DNA of 64,000 nt, from the NCBI GenBank assembly GCA_028023455.1, contig JAQFVV010000013.1, positions 11,508,579-11,572,578 of the forward strand, written 5' to 3'. The notes under the pieces were generated by a model. The model saw only the letters and a list, made by a program, of their open reading frames with translations. It was not told the DNA's origin and ran no database searches. The position numbers and the translations under genes are program-made. The stretch is from Epiperipatus broadwayi. Its lineage: Eukaryota; Onychophora; Udeonychophora; Euonychophora; Peripatidae. The stretch's first letter is position 1, and each line of letters opens with the position of its first letter. This document shows positions 36,101 to 49,363 of this stretch, in pieces.

Positions 36101-37195
36101 AGTATTTTTTTAGAGTGACTCTGAAGAAATGCAATACTGATTGCCTTCATTGAAAAAATATGGCTAAGATTTGAATACAATGAAAAGTATCTTTGACATA
36201 ATTTTTATAACATAAGTGAGATCTGCCTATTCCATGAAAACAATGCTCAAGTCCACTATAAAATAGAATTTTTAAAACCTTTTATCATTCATTTATTTCA
36301 CAGGTTTAAATCAACAAAGATATAATTTTATTATAAGCAGATCCTCTAGAATCATATCTAATAAGCTGAAAAGCACATAATTTGGTTTTATAATGTTGCC
36401 ATTATATTTTAAAATTTTATGGAGCTGCCTTAAAATAAATTTTTTAATGCATTTCTGTTATTTTACAGATGTAAATCTTATTCCATATAATAAATTAAGT
36501 GAAATAACAACTCTATACATGACCAAATTTAGTTGTCATAGTTACATCATTGCAATGAAAGCAAAAGTGCATTGAAAATCTGTATTTTATCTCAATATCT
36601 AAGTCAATCTTATTAAAAAAAACCCATCATGAAGTTTTTTCCATCACTGGATGATAATAAATTTGTTTTTTGAATATTAATTATTAAAAAAACAATTTTA
36701 TATGTTGCACTCAAACATAAAGTTCTTTCTGCAGCTCGTCTTTTGAATTGATAAGAAGTAAAAACAATCATCAATATAACAATAAATACTTTAAATTTTT
36801 TTGAGTTTTAGATATTTTGCTTTTTAATTAAAATAAATTTCTGTGGAAAGTATATCAAAAAGATTAGTGATGTAGTAAATAAGATAGGTTTACAATTTTC
36901 TTAAAATATATTTTAATATTCATTCTAATATCATTCATGTAGTAGCAAGATATAAAAAAATCTATAAGAAAATATCTTCACAAAATCTCAATAAAACTTG
37001 ATCCAATATATATTAATAAATATATTAAACAATATAAAATTTCTTGTAAAACTCATGTTTATCATTAAACATTGAGTTTTAAATTATTTATATAATGGTC
37101 CAGAATGCAAATTTTTATAAGAAACTGGAGGCAATATTTTATTTTTTAGTTGTTCTTTGTTAAAAGTTAAGATAAAGCCATAGAAAATAATTATA
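33186..37195. other. A/T-rich stretch, no clear gene
   Basis: (TA)n at about 33272 and 33416 and ten G at 33722-33731. Minus-strand sequence at about 34760-34200 gives Lys/Gln/Asn-rich frames such as KNIDNISKQMDKMYKQFNNQ, suggestive of a worn coiled-coil ORF1-like remnant but with many stops. Nothing else was recognised. Confidence 0.35.
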
Positions 37196-37929
37196 AACTT
37201 ATTCAAGTACAATTAACATATTATGATAATTCATGAGTCAGATTTAAAAAAAATCCATTTTAACACACTTATAAATAAGACCCAGTTTCTTATATTAAAG
37301 TTAATTTGTTGGTCATATAAAAAAGGTGGATACTTTTGTTTGATCTGCAGATTCTTAAAGGGTAAATGATCAAAGCATCAATATTTCAAAAATTTAAAAC
37401 ATTTAATTAACAGTGATTTTTGTAAAGTCAATATACAATTTCATATAATAAACCAGATGAGAATATAATAATTTTCATTTAAGTCAATAAATAAATCAGG
37501 CAATTGAATATGTAATATTGAGAATATATAAACTTATTCATGGAACAAGTAATTTTAAATAAGTTATTACAATTCACAAGTTAGATGTCTAAAAAATAAT
37601 TTTAACAAAAATTGAAAGCATTGCCCACTTTCTTATATTAATATGTCAATTCATTGATCAGATAAAAAATGGCCATTTTTACTTTATCTCTGGATTCTTA
37701 AAAGATAAATGAACTAAACCACCAATATTTCAAAAGTTTGATACTGACTTATTAGTGACTACTTTTTGTAATTATTTGTCATGCCAGCTTATAGTCTTAA
37801 ATAACAAACCAGAATAAATTCTAATGTCCACAAATAAATCATGACTGATTAAATATGTAATTTTGAGAATATATAAACTTATTCATTTAACAATTAATAT
37901 ATAAAATTGGCACTGTTTGCAAGTTTTAA
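37196..37929 (+). repeat. Tandem array, period about 335-345 bp, 2 units plus
   Basis: AACTTATTCA recurs at 37196, 37531 and 37876. Each unit then carries TCTTATATTAA, AAATGG or AAAGGTGG, GGATTCTTAAA or AGATTCTTAAA, CAATATTTCAAAA and ATATGTAAT-TTGAGAATATA in the same order. The units are diverged. No coding region. Confidence 0.75.
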
Positions 37930-38250
37930 AATAATTCTTTAGTAATCTAATTTGTGAATCATAATAATGTATTTGGACTTAATTGTTCATAAATAACTTT
38001 ATACATTCTTAGCATTATATTTATTAAGTATGACCTTATCTGGTTTGTTATTTAAAACTGTAAGCTGACTTGATTAATAATTATAAAAATATAATCAGTA
38101 ATAAATAAGCTTCCAATTTTTGAAGTACTGATGCTTAGTTCAATTAATATTTAAGAATCTAAGAGTCACATTAAAGTTACCATTTTTTATTTAAAATCAA
38201 TGAATCAACATTAACTAACTCATTGCTTTCCTAAAACACATTGCACTGAT
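37930..38250 (-). repeat. Inverted unit of the 340-bp array
   Basis: CTGGTTTGTTATTTAAAAC near 38041, a TGATGC-type word before TTAATATTTAAGAATC, and GTTACCATTTTTTATTT near 38177 are the complements of the direct units. It repeats the direct-then-inverted layout seen at 31.7-32.7 kb. Confidence 0.7.
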
Positions 38251-38492
38251 TCGCTGAAATTTTTATATTCTTTTTTAAATTACAGAAAAACTGAGTGGAC
38301 TATGCATGCGGCTATACCATCAGTCTCTGTGTCTTTTTTTTCTCTTTCAGTAAGTATATGTCATGTTTTTCTCCTACAAAAAAATATTTTTTCATTGATT
38401 TTTTTATGAATAAGGTCAATTATTATTATTACTTTTTCTCATTTATTACATTATACTAAAAAAATAGTACATAAACAAAACAAAGGGCAGAA

Positions 38493-38783
38493 ATGGATTC
38501 TACTAGTTCCGAGAAATTTACTGTTTTTAGGCCCTTTGATTCTGAGGATAGCATTATGTCCAGTGATTTAGAATCTTTTGCTTCGACATCGGAAGAAGAA
38601 ACCCCACTACCAGCCAAAAAAAAAACAACAACAAAAAAAAAAAACTAAAATGTATCTGCGAAAATTAGCAATAGCCCAGGCCCTTCATCTAGTAATAATA
38701 ATATGACTCCGAACATAATTGCAGAACAGATAAGTATAGAAAATTTTACGAAGACTCCAGATTTGAAGTTCTTTATATTACAG
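38493..38783 (+). CDS. Candidate exon, acidic/basic N-terminus, unknown protein
   Basis: The ATG at 38493 opens a frame with a Ser/Glu/Asp-rich start (SSDLESFASTSEEETPLPAK), then a Lys/Thr-rich run that looks like a nuclear localisation signal. Codon composition is much less A/T-extreme than the surroundings. At the homopolymers (38616-38643) the frame must shift to continue as NVSAKISNSPGPSSSNNN, and it stays open to IENFTKTPDLKFFILQ. It ends at CAG followed by GTGAGA (38784), a good splice donor. A polypyrimidine tract and CAG lie upstream near 38325-38350. It could be the first coding exon of a host gene or of a domesticated transposase. No family was recognised, and no later exon was found. 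Confidence 0.45.
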
Positions 38784-40154
38784 GTGAGATACTTTAAACT
38801 TTTTTAATTTATTATCTGATAAAAAAATGTGTGTAAAAATTATAATATATAAATTATATAATATTAAATCATTTAAGCTCTTTATTATACAATATATAAA
38901 TTTATTTATTCATTTTATTTTTTATTTATAACAAAAGTGGTTTTTGTACCATGTCTCTATTATACAATATATAAATTTGCAACAAAAGTGTTTTTTATAT
39001 ATTGTGTAATTTTGGGTCTCTGATCCAAGTTTGAAGCAACCTTATTTTATACACATAATGATTCTCAAAAGGTTTAATGATTTATTGTGTTTATATTTGT
39101 ATTTGCATGTTTGTGTTTTTATAACAGTAATGATTTACATATATAGAGCAGTGCAATGTAAAAATATACTGATTATTAAATGTACAGAAAGGGTTCAATT
39201 GATAAAGCTATCACAAAATTTACTGGGTATAGTACTATGTGAAAATATAAACAAAACCAATGAAGAGATTTCAAATGGTTTGTGTGTAGTGTAGTCACAA
39301 TGGTTATGCATATACCACATGGAATTGTATGCAAGCAAAAAATCAAATTATGATTCTTGCCTATGCCTTTATACTCATACTGTGGAGTCAGTAGTTTTGC
39401 TACATCTTGCATCACATTCTTTTCAAGTCTATAGCTAGCAAATGAGCTATATGCAAATAAATTATATCTCTGTGGGACAATAAATATAATAAGATAGCAT
39501 CACTGGTGTGCATAAAGAATATAAATATCACTGATATACACAAAAAATATAAAATGAAGAGATGAAACTCATCCGTGATACAGGCAGTAGTCTACAATTT
39601 CTAGTTTTAGATAGACAAGAAGCCAATTGTTATGATGACAAATGCATATCCACCTTCCAGAAATGATTTGTTTTGTATCTTTTATTAGGATGAATCTTTT
39701 TCTTATAGATGCCTTTGAGATTTGTCAACTTTTGGGGTACAAAATAAAAATGAAGAATTTTTATGTGAATACTTTTGGAGATTTTGAAGCTATGGATTAT
39801 CTCAGATAAGAAGTATTGCATATGGTTTGAAAGATAATTTTGTGAGGAATACAAATAAATTAGCAATGAAGATGTAATTTAAACTTTGTTAATGATAAAT
39901 TAGAAATTATGAACAAACAATAAAATAATAATTATGTCGGATGTTGAAATTTCTTTTTTTCTTCTTATTTTTTAAATAGTAAGCACTACTTATCTTAGCC
40001 TTATTGTTTTCCTTAGTTTTTATAGTTTCTATCAATGTAAAAATTTTTGATCTAACATTATTAAAACTCGAGTTATTGTAAAAATTTATGTATCAAGTCA
40101 GATTTTAAAAAACTTCAATATGGTATCTGGAGATTAAACAAGAGAGCATTATTC
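38784..40154. other. A/T-rich stretch, no clear gene
   Basis: If the preceding exon is real, this is its intron. Short duplicated words ATTATACAATATATAAATTT (about 38883 and 38961) give a diverged local duplication. Around 39570 a frame reads KLIRDTGSSLQFLV, faintly like a retroelement aspartic protease, but without supporting neighbours. Confidence 0.3.
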
Positions 40155-40440
40155 GCAAATTTGTTAAAATGATTCTTTAGGAATATAACTTGCGAATTAC
40201 AGTAACATATTCCTTATCTGTTCTGTAAATAATTTACATATTTATGCTAAATATTTAATATTAATGATTTATTTATGGACTCAATAAAATTTTAAAATAA
40301 TGATAAAATATAATAATAAAAACAATTTGACAATTCATTTGTTTGTTATTTGAAACTATAAACTGGCTCCATTAAAAATTGCACTGCAAATAAATAAAAA
40401 AAAATGCAAACTTTTAAAATATCAGTGTAAAGTTGATTGG
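40155..40440 (-). repeat. Dispersed inverted copy of the 340-bp repeat
   Basis: TTCTTTAGGAATATAACTTG, TTTGTTTGTTATTTGAAAC and CTGGCTCCATTAA correspond to TTCTTTAGTAATCTAATTTG, CTGGTTTGTTATTTAAAAC and GCTGACTTGATTAA in the copy at 37930-38250. The repeat is therefore not limited to the array. Confidence 0.55.
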
Positions 40441-42984
40441 TCTCTATAAAAGTTATCTAATAATATTATTTCATGAACAAATGTCAAGTACATTTTGTAT
40501 AATCATCTTAAAAGCTTATTAAATCAAATGTTAGATGGACATAGCTCTGTGTGATTTAGTGCAGTCATAGTGGTGGATTTGAAAACTCAAGGTTTCTGGA
40601 ACAGGGTTTCAATTCAGTTAAACCAAATAATAGATGAGTGTTCCCCACATAATTTAGTGCGGTGGAGGAGTGGCAGATTTTGAAGTTCAAAAAATCCAGT
40701 ACAATCACTTTCCATGCTGGAACTTCTTATCAACTCCTTATCAATAAACCAACCAATTACTTTTTATTTTTTACAGATGGTATTAATAAAAATTAAATAA
40801 AAAAAAATACAGACCCCAATGAACAAAGACAGTATTTTTAGTGGAAAGTTTAGTTTTTTTTCCAAATAATTATCGTACAATTATTAAAGTATAAAGTTTT
40901 TGAAACTAAAAGTCCCTTGTTGACATAAAAATGTACGACTAAAGGCATGAGGCAATATTCAATCATCATCTGTGGCTATGGAATACCTACTTTTCATTCT
41001 AGCATTTCCAAATTAAAGTTTGACTAATTTAGTAATAATTATCAAAATTAATTGAGAATATTAAAAAAATTCTATCAACATGAAAATAAAATGTGTGCAT
41101 TAGTAAAAAGATTTTAATATTTTATGAAAAATTAAAATATTAACAATATTTCAGTAAAATAATAGTATTTAAATAATAGCTACTCATTTAAAATTCTTTT
41201 ATATATATTTAAAAAAAAAACAATAACAGATTCTTTAAATATGAATGCAAATGGGTGGAGAAAAGATGGTTATAAATCATTTAGTAACTGCTTTTAAATC
41301 TCATGTTTTATTCATAAAATAACAAAGCAAAAGGAACTTTAGAAAGATAATTTCTAGAGGCATTTGATTTTTATCATTATTATTCTTTCTCTCTTTTTTT
41401 TATTTTTTATTTTGTTTCAGTTAACCTAAATGAGCGCTATATACAAACTACTCTATGAAATAAATCATCTCAACATTGTCTTTTTTTTTTTCCAAAGGTT
41501 TTTCTCCTCCCTTAATTATTTAGAATATAAACTTTTTAATGGCAATCTTATTTCCCAGTGACTCAGCTGCTTTACTTCTGGTATTCCAACATAATTGGTA
41601 GTAATCTCTACTTCTTTCTATGTATACATTGACATTACCGTGATGTAAAAGGATAACAAGGTATAATTCAAAGTCAATTTGCTTAATTAATTAATAATAA
41701 TATTAAGCCTGTGTGTTTCAGTTATTTAATTAATTAAGTTAACTACTTGTGAAATTATATATTTTAGTTATGTAATTTGTTGATATAAAAAGTTCATTAA
41801 AATTTATGATACAATTTCTAAATATTTATTTATTTGGTCTATGGATGATTTTTTTTTTTAGACAATTTAACTATTATCAAAAGATCACAAAGGAAACTAT
41901 GGAGATTTTAATCTGGATATAGAATTACTAGAGGCCTTATTAAATTCTTCAATTCTAATCATGGCGATCATATATTTGTCAATCTTTAACTGAGTAGTTC
42001 ATAATTTGTGTTTGTCCACAAACACTTGGATCAGTGATTGTTAAATTCTATTTGTTTCTAAACATTAACACACTAGAATAAACTGTGCTAAGAAGATTCG
42101 AAGAAATGACAAACTACTTTGTTTTCTAGATAGTCCAATTACCATTGAACAAAGAATTTAATGTACACACATATTTTAATATATGTAGTTATTATAAATC
42201 TAAAATCCCTGATTCCAAAAACAAATTGTGGATTTGTGAATTTTTTGAATTTCAATAATAAACCTTACTTATTCTTATTATAACTTAATATTTTACTGAA
42301 AATTTAAATAAACATTAATTTTTACAATCTGTAGTTTGGATAATTTAAAATACTTATTGATTATTGTATAAATTTTAAATATTAGTGATAAGAAAATACA
42401 TTAGAATACAGTTTGTGCTTATATTTCTACCAGCATAGAATTTTTATATAGCAATACAAAAAACAAAACTATACTTGTAATTTTCGGCCTAAAAAAGTTT
42501 TTGAATAAGTGATGATTGGACTAATGAGGAAATTTGATCATCTATAATCTTTTAGAAAAATGAGTATTACAAAGGTAAACATCTTATGATTATATAAAGT
42601 CACATTAATCTAACCTAAACTCAAAAAGCTATGTGATATAAACTTAGAAAGTCATGTGATGATTCGTTTTGAACAACCCTTTTTTTTTAATGCTATCAAA
42701 CATTTAAAAACAAAAATATTCAAAATAAAATAACACATAGCTTCTCTAGTTTATATTTAACCTGAATTTCACAGTATTAATTAATACCTCTTTATATGTA
42801 AGTCCTTAGTATAAGCATAGATAATTAACAAATACCATATTGTCAAAAGATCTCTGAGCCAGTTTATGGTTGGCTGGTCTATCTCACTGTTTTGCCATAA
42901 AAAAAAGCAGATGACCTTATGATTTACTATTATGCAATATTAGATTGATACTACATTAATAGCTTAATGTTAATGATCTCACTT
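40441..42984. other. A/T-rich stretch with degenerate SINE-like pair
   Basis: At about 40550-40640 and 40645-40735 two similar segments share ATTTAGTGCRGT, then GTGG-GGATTTGAA, and have B-box-like words such as GGGTTTCAATTC. A related segment lies near 48385. These may be worn tRNA-derived repeats. Nothing else was recognised. Confidence 0.35.
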
Positions 42985-43340
42985 ATAAACAAAAACTTAT
43001 AAATAAAGTTTAAAAGAGAAGTTATAAATAAATATAATAATAAGCTGAATGTTTTTGAGGATCCATGCCTTATAATCATAGCTTTCTTAAAAATATATAA
43101 AATATATGCAAAGATATTTAAATTAGCATGTGTTACGTGGCCCATTTCTTCGATATATCAAAGCACGTGTCTTCTATTTACAGCATTAATATTTCCATTA
43201 ATGTAGAATGCTTCTTTTATTTTTCTCTTATGATAATTCGATTCTGTACATATAATTACAGGATTAGCAGGTGTAAAATTGTGTCCAGATTTCAAGGCTT
43301 GCTCCAAAAATACAGAAGATGTATTGTACCACGTATTCAA
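42985..43340 (-). pseudogene. PLE 3' fragment, left half of a head-to-head pair
   Basis: On the minus strand from 43340: NTWYNTSSVFLEQALKSGHN, then FTPANPVIICTESNYHKRKI, then KEAFYINGNINAVNRRHVL. This is the distal half of a PLE GIY-YIG endonuclease (LE-AL-SGHNF, then TESN-HKRKIKEA--I, then NRR). It is followed by a noncoding 3' tail to about 42985. The region 42985-43292 is the inverted complement of 43625-43930. The frame is intact over 60 codons. Confidence 0.75.
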
Positions 43341-43930
43341 CTTCCTACAATTACCATTCCTTACATTTCCAAAATATTTAACAAACTAACTATAGCACTA
43401 ATCAATAAGTTTAAAATAGAATTTAGAACTCCTCCTAATTCTAACAGATTAATCAACAACTCAAAGATCATATTGATCGATCATTCACGCCACATGTAAT
43501 ATATTCCATTTCATGCTCTCAAGATGGATGCCAAGCTGTATATTATGGTGAAACTAAAGCTACTATTAATACTAGACTTGCTCAATACCTGTACACTTAC
43601 AATAGAGCTCAGAAGAACAACAATACACAATTTTACATCTGCTAATTCTGTAATTATGTGCACAGAATCAAATGATCATAAGAGAAAAATAATAGAAGTA
43701 TTCTACATTATGGAAATATTAATGCTATAAATAGAAAAGATATTTGTTTTGATATATCAAAGAAATGGGCCACATAACACATGCTAATTTAAAGATCTTT
43801 GCATATATTTTATTATATATTTTTAAGAAGGCTATGATTATGAGGCATGAATCCTTGAAAACATTCAGCTTATTATTATATTTATTTATAACTTCTCTTT
43901 TAAACTTTACTTATAAGTTTTTGTGTTTAT
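43341..43930 (+). pseudogene. PLE 3' fragment, right half of a head-to-head pair
   Basis: On the plus strand, broken frames read LPTITIPYISKIFNKLTIAL, then EFRTPPNSNRLIN (the usual P-I-G-S-KI and PPN-L segments before the endonuclease), then CSQDGCQAVYYGETKATINT (YYGET, GIY-YIG core), then FTSANSVIMCTESNDHKRKI and a tail. It reads further upstream than its partner (42985-43340). The two meet near 43340 in opposite orientation, so the endonuclease end and tail form a large inverted repeat with about 300-bp arms. Confidence 0.72.
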
Positions 43931-44951
43931 TATAAAGTAACACAATGACTTCATTTAACCAACATTTAATTAATATATGAGTGTTCATTCACTGAATATT
44001 ACTTTTATTAAGCAATCCATATAAGCACAAATAATGCATGGATATAGATATTTGTTCCAACCAAATCAGTGAATTTGTTTCCTCTTTTTCTTTCTGAATC
44101 ACACTAGAATAATTATTAAAGTCATTTTCTTCATCTTCATTCTATTATCATTTTAAGCTTTGCCAATGAAAAATATTGGATTAATTGATACATATGTAAT
44201 ATCAAAATTTTTAAATATGAAATATCGTATTTGTAGTGAAGACACTTCAAATCATCATACCTGCAAGATTGTGCATGTTAATTATATATATTAAATGTAA
44301 AGTACAGTACTTGTTATAAAATATTATATATAATTAAATATTATTATATAACTGTTTATGAATATAAGACAGAAAATTCAGTGTATATATTTTAAAACTA
44401 TCTTGATTAGGTTTAGCAGATGCTCTGAAATAATTGTCTGTTTTTTCTTGATCTCTTATGCACCTGAACAAAAAAATTTTCCATAAAAATACATGATGTT
44501 GATAATCAAATCAAATAGTTTTACAGCAAAAATGAATTAAAATGTAGCTAACATTATTGTTATCATAGGTAAATGCTAGATACATTTTAATATTTTCTAT
44601 AAAACTGCTTTATTTGATTGGCAACATGAACTTTGACAGAAAAGTTGGCAGTCAGACATATAATGCATAGCAGAAAAATAAAGCAAACCAGTATTTCTTT
44701 CAGACATTTGGAAAATCTAATTAAAATAAATTATAAAAAGAATTTCCCATTATATAATTGTAAATAATCATATATTCAAATTAACAAGATATATATTAAT
44801 CAAATACCAACAGTTATATTTCTCAATATAATAAACAAAGTAAACCAATTCTCTGTTAAATTATTAATCAAAATTAAATTACAAATTCAGTAAATAATAT
44901 ACTGAATTTATAATTTAATTTTGATTAGTGATTTAATTGTTAATTAGTATA
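43931..44951. other. A/T-rich stretch with a 26-bp-stem palindrome
   Basis: 44867-44892 and 44900-44925 form a 26-bp stem with one mismatch (ATCAAAATTAAATTACAAAT and its complement) and a 7-base loop. It ends 26 bases before the Tigger-like element. Nothing coding was recognised. Confidence 0.6.
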
Positions 44952-46007
44952 CACCTGGGTCTCTTTTTACGCGGACTTATTTAACACGATTTTGAAGTTA
45001 CGCAATTCGTGTTTCACCGGAAGTCGAACTCCGATAATGCGCTATTACTTTAAATAATAAATTTTGCGCACTTACATTATATTGAAAGTAATAGCACATT
45101 ATTGGAATTCGACTTTCATCTTAGTAATTTCAATATTTTCAGTGCTTTATAATAGTAAGATTTTATGCAATAATGAAATTAAAATCATGATTTCCACATT
45201 TTATGTATACACACATTAAATTTTACAAGATTATAATGTAAATTTGTTCAAACATTGTGCGTGTTAATTTTAAATCACATTCTGTTTTTGCTTTTTAAAA
45301 AAGAATGTAATCAATTATTAATCATTTAGTGTCCACAAGTTTATTTTTAAAAGGTCAATAATAGCAGTGGGCACAATTAAATTTGACAATTAAAAATTAA
45401 AATCTGATTTTTAATTGTAATTAACAATTTAAAAATTACTTACGACGACTTGAAATTAATGTGATGTGAAATTTGATTTTTAAACGGAACTGAAAATTAA
45501 AGACAAAAATAAGAATTTAATTTTTAGTTTCATAAACAATTAATAAAATCATTGTCTCAAAGATTAATTACTAATTACATTGTCACCAGAAAACCATTGA
45601 CACAACATGAGTGTGAAGTTAGTGCTAGTTGTTTGCAAACGAACGTGTTTTTCGGCAAATAGCTATAATAATTAAAACATGTATAAAAAATGTAAATTAC
45701 TGTACTGTAAATTATGCATAAAAATATATTATTTTGAATAAAATTAAATATTATAGTTAAAAAAAGTTTGTCTTGTATCAATTTTTTTTTAATTTGAAAT
45801 TTTTTATTAGTCATATTTTATTTCCTTACTTTTTTTTTGCGCGAATTTTAAAGTAATTTTACATTGGTGGTTTGCTTTTATGCGAATTTTGAAAAATCAC
45901 AGACCGCATCCCCCCCTTTTCAATGTAAGTTACATCTATTTTTGTGTGATTTCGTTTGCACATGTCTTCTGAGGAACCTATTTATCGCGTAAAACAAGAC
46001 CCAGGTG
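44952..46007. mobile_element. Tigger/pogo-like non-autonomous DNA element, copy 1
   Basis: Begins CACCTGGGTCTCTTTTTACG and ends with the inverted CGCGTAAAACAAGACCCAGG plus TG, flanked by TA on both sides (44950-44951 and 46008-46009). TA duplications and ends full of TTTTACGCGG and ATGCGATTTT words are typical of Tc1/mariner-superfamily elements of the pogo/Tigger type. No transposase frame exists. Inside, GAAGTCGAACTCCGATAATG (about 45020) pairs with an inverted copy near 45117. It shares its last 450 bp closely with 62431-63321. Confidence 0.7.
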
Positions 46008-48904
46008 TATTTGGTTTAATATACATATACAGACACATGAAAAACTAAAATTTAATGACTAGTGCAACTATGCTACTATTTTTCTATTTTAAAAAATCCC
46101 CTGTTTTCCATGTGAAGCAATTGTAATCAAAAAGTGTATGTTTTGTTTTTTAAAATATATATCTATAAAAGAAATTAATACAAAAATAAAAATTCAGGCA
46201 GCAAAATGATCTTCAAAATCTGTGTAAATTAATAATAGTTATTTTTTAGTTACCATGAAGAAAATTATTTCTCTGACCAAATTTTTTTCACAGTTTCTTT
46301 TTTTTTATTAATTTATTCTATTTTATACCAACATAAATGAGACTAAGTTACAATCAAATAAATGAAATAACAGACAACACGAAAATGATTGCTGGTGATA
46401 AAAAAAAAAGCAAACTTAAAGCTAACAAATCATTATAAAAATAAAAATGGCAATGATTAGTGTGAAAATGGCAAATTAATCAAATGTCACATTGTAGAAA
46501 ATTGTATGATCCCAATTCAGCTGGATTTTAATTATTATTTTTATCATTTCCTTAAAATTTTTAAATAATGTCATTTAGAAATATAGTATTGTTACCTTAT
46601 TTAACTAAAATGGATTCAACAATTGGCTATAAGATATTAAAATCAAAAAAGTACATAAACAACTAAACAATAGTTATAAAGATCTCATAGATAGTGATTA
46701 GTATACCAATCTGCCATTCATATGATACGGATTTAGAATAAAGATAAAAACTGAAATTTTCCTAAAAAAAGTTAAGATTTTGTAAGCAAGTTTAAATTTT
46801 TTGTAAAAGCACATCTATAAATACCAGAACACTTAGTTATTCTTAAGTAGAAGGCAATTTTAAAAATTTTCACCACATTCAGTTAAGTAGTTTAAAAAGT
46901 AGCATTTCCCCCTTCAATATTCCTCACTGCTAGGATTTTACAAAGGCTAGCAAAGAACTATTTAATACTACTTTACAATGTATTCATATACAGTTAATAT
47001 AAAAATTTTATTCATGAATGAAAAAAGTTTTCCAAAGTGAAAGTCCAAAACTTATAAATAGATATAGATATTAGTATATAAAATGACACATAAAAACCCA
47101 AATAACATTTATAATTTGGTATCTATAGCTCATCTGACTGTGGTGATCTCTGTAAGTTCATTCTAAACACAATAATATATGTATTAATAATAGGCATTAA
47201 GAGTTATTGTTAGTCTTCTGAATTGTTTTGATTAATAAAGTACTATCTGTTCCCGTGAACAATTTAGTTAAGTTGTTTCAAAAAAAAAAAAATTGAAAGA
47301 TTATTATAGCAATTTTATATATTCTTCAGGAAAATGTAAATATTCAGGTTACAGAAAAAAAAAAAAATTGAAAAAGTAATTTTTTAATTCCAATGTTTCA
47401 GAACAACAAAATCTGAAAATCTACAAATACGAAAATGATGACAGATATTTTGAGACTGTTATCTAAGGTCCACTAATGACTTGTTTATATATAACAATTT
47501 TAAAAAGGGAATAAATAAAATGCACTGCACAGTCTCCTGCATGAAGAAGATTAAGTAATCAGAAATCAGTGTTAATAAGAAATCTTGACAGCATATGATC
47601 CATGGACCCAAACCATAATTTTATTTACTTTTGTTTTGATCCAAAATTTATTTTTGAATTTCATTGAAAATATATTTGTTTAATTTTCTTCTTGTATAAG
47701 AGATTTTCAAAGATTTTTGTTAGCATTACAGTTTAAAAGCATTAGTACTTTTTCTGCTTTTGTTTTTCATTGGCCAACTTTCATATTTATACACATTTAA
47801 TATATATTTACTTTTTTTTTTATTTTGGAAAATTTTTTTTAATAAATTTTCAACTATTTAAAAAATCCTGAAAAATGTTTTTAATGGTAAAAAAATCAAA
47901 ATTGTTTACATCAAAAATAAATAAATTAATCCTAGAGAGGGAAAAATCCTCATTCATTACTTTTTTTCTGACAAGTTTTCTAATGGTGAGCTTAAGTGAT
48001 GACACTAAAAAGTACACTGTTGTGACTTATTTGTTTATTACTTTCCTTACGACTAGTGTGAATGTCATCACTGTTAAACATGTTTACTGTATTATATAAG
48101 ATGCATGCTAAATCATTTATAATTTTTTAGAAACTTTGACATTGATGAATAGACCTGAAGTCACATCTTTATAAAATTTGAGTTTAACATAAAATGAAGC
48201 TGCTTTTTTATTTGTTTAATCTTTGATATTTGTGTAATCACATTGTTGTAAAACGCTGAAGAATAATATAGAAAATATATATACTGCACATATTTATTTT
48301 TTAGTTTGAAAATATTTGTTTTTATTTTAAATCAATTTACAGAGATTTAACTTCCAAGAAATAAATGATTTAACTATATGTTTCTGTGTGATTTGTTGCA
48401 GTGATAGAAAGGTACATTCTTCGAATTCAAATTCTATGAATCATGGCTTAGCTGTCATTTGTAATGCCTAAATTTTTAATAAATTCCTGAATAATAAATT
48501 ACATCAGAAAGACTGAAGGTGAAAAAAAAAAGTGACCAACAATCTTAAAGGTAGATCTCATCAAAATGAAGATTGAAGATGTTAAAAAACCAAAGTGATA
48601 AAACACATTTCTGGTGAAAAATCACTCTTATGATTGTCAGAATTCAAAACTAGCCTGTTATAGGTAATAGTAGTAGCAGTAACACTATTAGTTGTACTAC
48701 TGCTACTATTAACATAACTATTACTGCCAGTAAGAACAATGACAACAACAAGAATAATAATAACAATAATATACAAAAAAAAATCGACAACTTCTACTTC
48801 AAAAATATTACACTTTTCAGTAAGAAAATTTATAACATATCATGTGATGATCATACAAATATTTTTTTAGCAAATTAACTATGATTTATAATTTATTTTT
48901 ATTA
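46008..48904. other. A/T-rich stretch, nothing coding recognised
   Basis: A trinucleotide-rich, hairpin-capable patch at 48660-48770 (TAATAGTAGTAGCAG facing CTGCTACTATTA, then AAC and AAT repeats) is the only notable structure. The degenerate SINE-like segment near 48385 is described with the pair at 40.5 kb. Confidence 0.35.
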
Positions 48905-49085
48905 AACAGTTTAAGTCAAAATATTTCTTTTATGCTTGTTTGTTTCAATTTAACAAATTAGAATCTTTGTTTGTTTCATGGTTTATTTGGATGAAATTTT
49001 AAAACTAAGATTTAATATATTTATATTCAATAGAATTGGTTTAAATTTTATACATTTGTTATAAATCACTGCAATACAATAAGAA
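48905..49085 (+). repeat. Diverged direct repeat, first copy
   Basis: TTGTTTGTTTCAATT, TTTAATATATTTATATTC, ATAGAATT and TTGTTATAAATCAC occur in the same order at 49672-49845. The two copies lie on either side of the foldback MITE and look like remains of one dispersed repeat. Confidence 0.6.
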
Positions 49086-49363
49086 ACTAAAATATAGATT
49101 CACTGATTTTTTTAAATCCACAAAGGATGGTGAATGAAATTTTAAGTATTTTCATATCAAATTCAGTAATTCAAAAAAAAAGAAGGGGGGGGGGGTATAT
49201 ACATGTATTTAAAAAAAATAACTTTACATTAAAAATTATCATAACCCAATAATTTAAAATTGAAATGAAAACATATCTTGATAATAAAAGTATATTGTGA
49301 AACAACTTCATTGAATATGTATGACTTTACTTTCAACCTTATTAATAAAAACTGAAAAATAAT

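Noticed and set aside
37196-38250. CRISPR-like array
   Set aside because: Units are 335-345 bp, diverged and without unique spacers; this is a eukaryotic dispersed repeat.
39560-39640. Aspartic-protease-like LIRDTGSSLQ
   Set aside because: Single short motif in A/T-rich DNA with no adjacent RT, integrase or gag; probably chance.
43128-43499. 123-codon plus-strand frame
   Set aside because: Its first half is antisense to an intact PLE endonuclease fragment. Only the second half (IQLPTITIPYISKIF...) is genuine PLE sequence, so the frame is an accident of the inverted junction.
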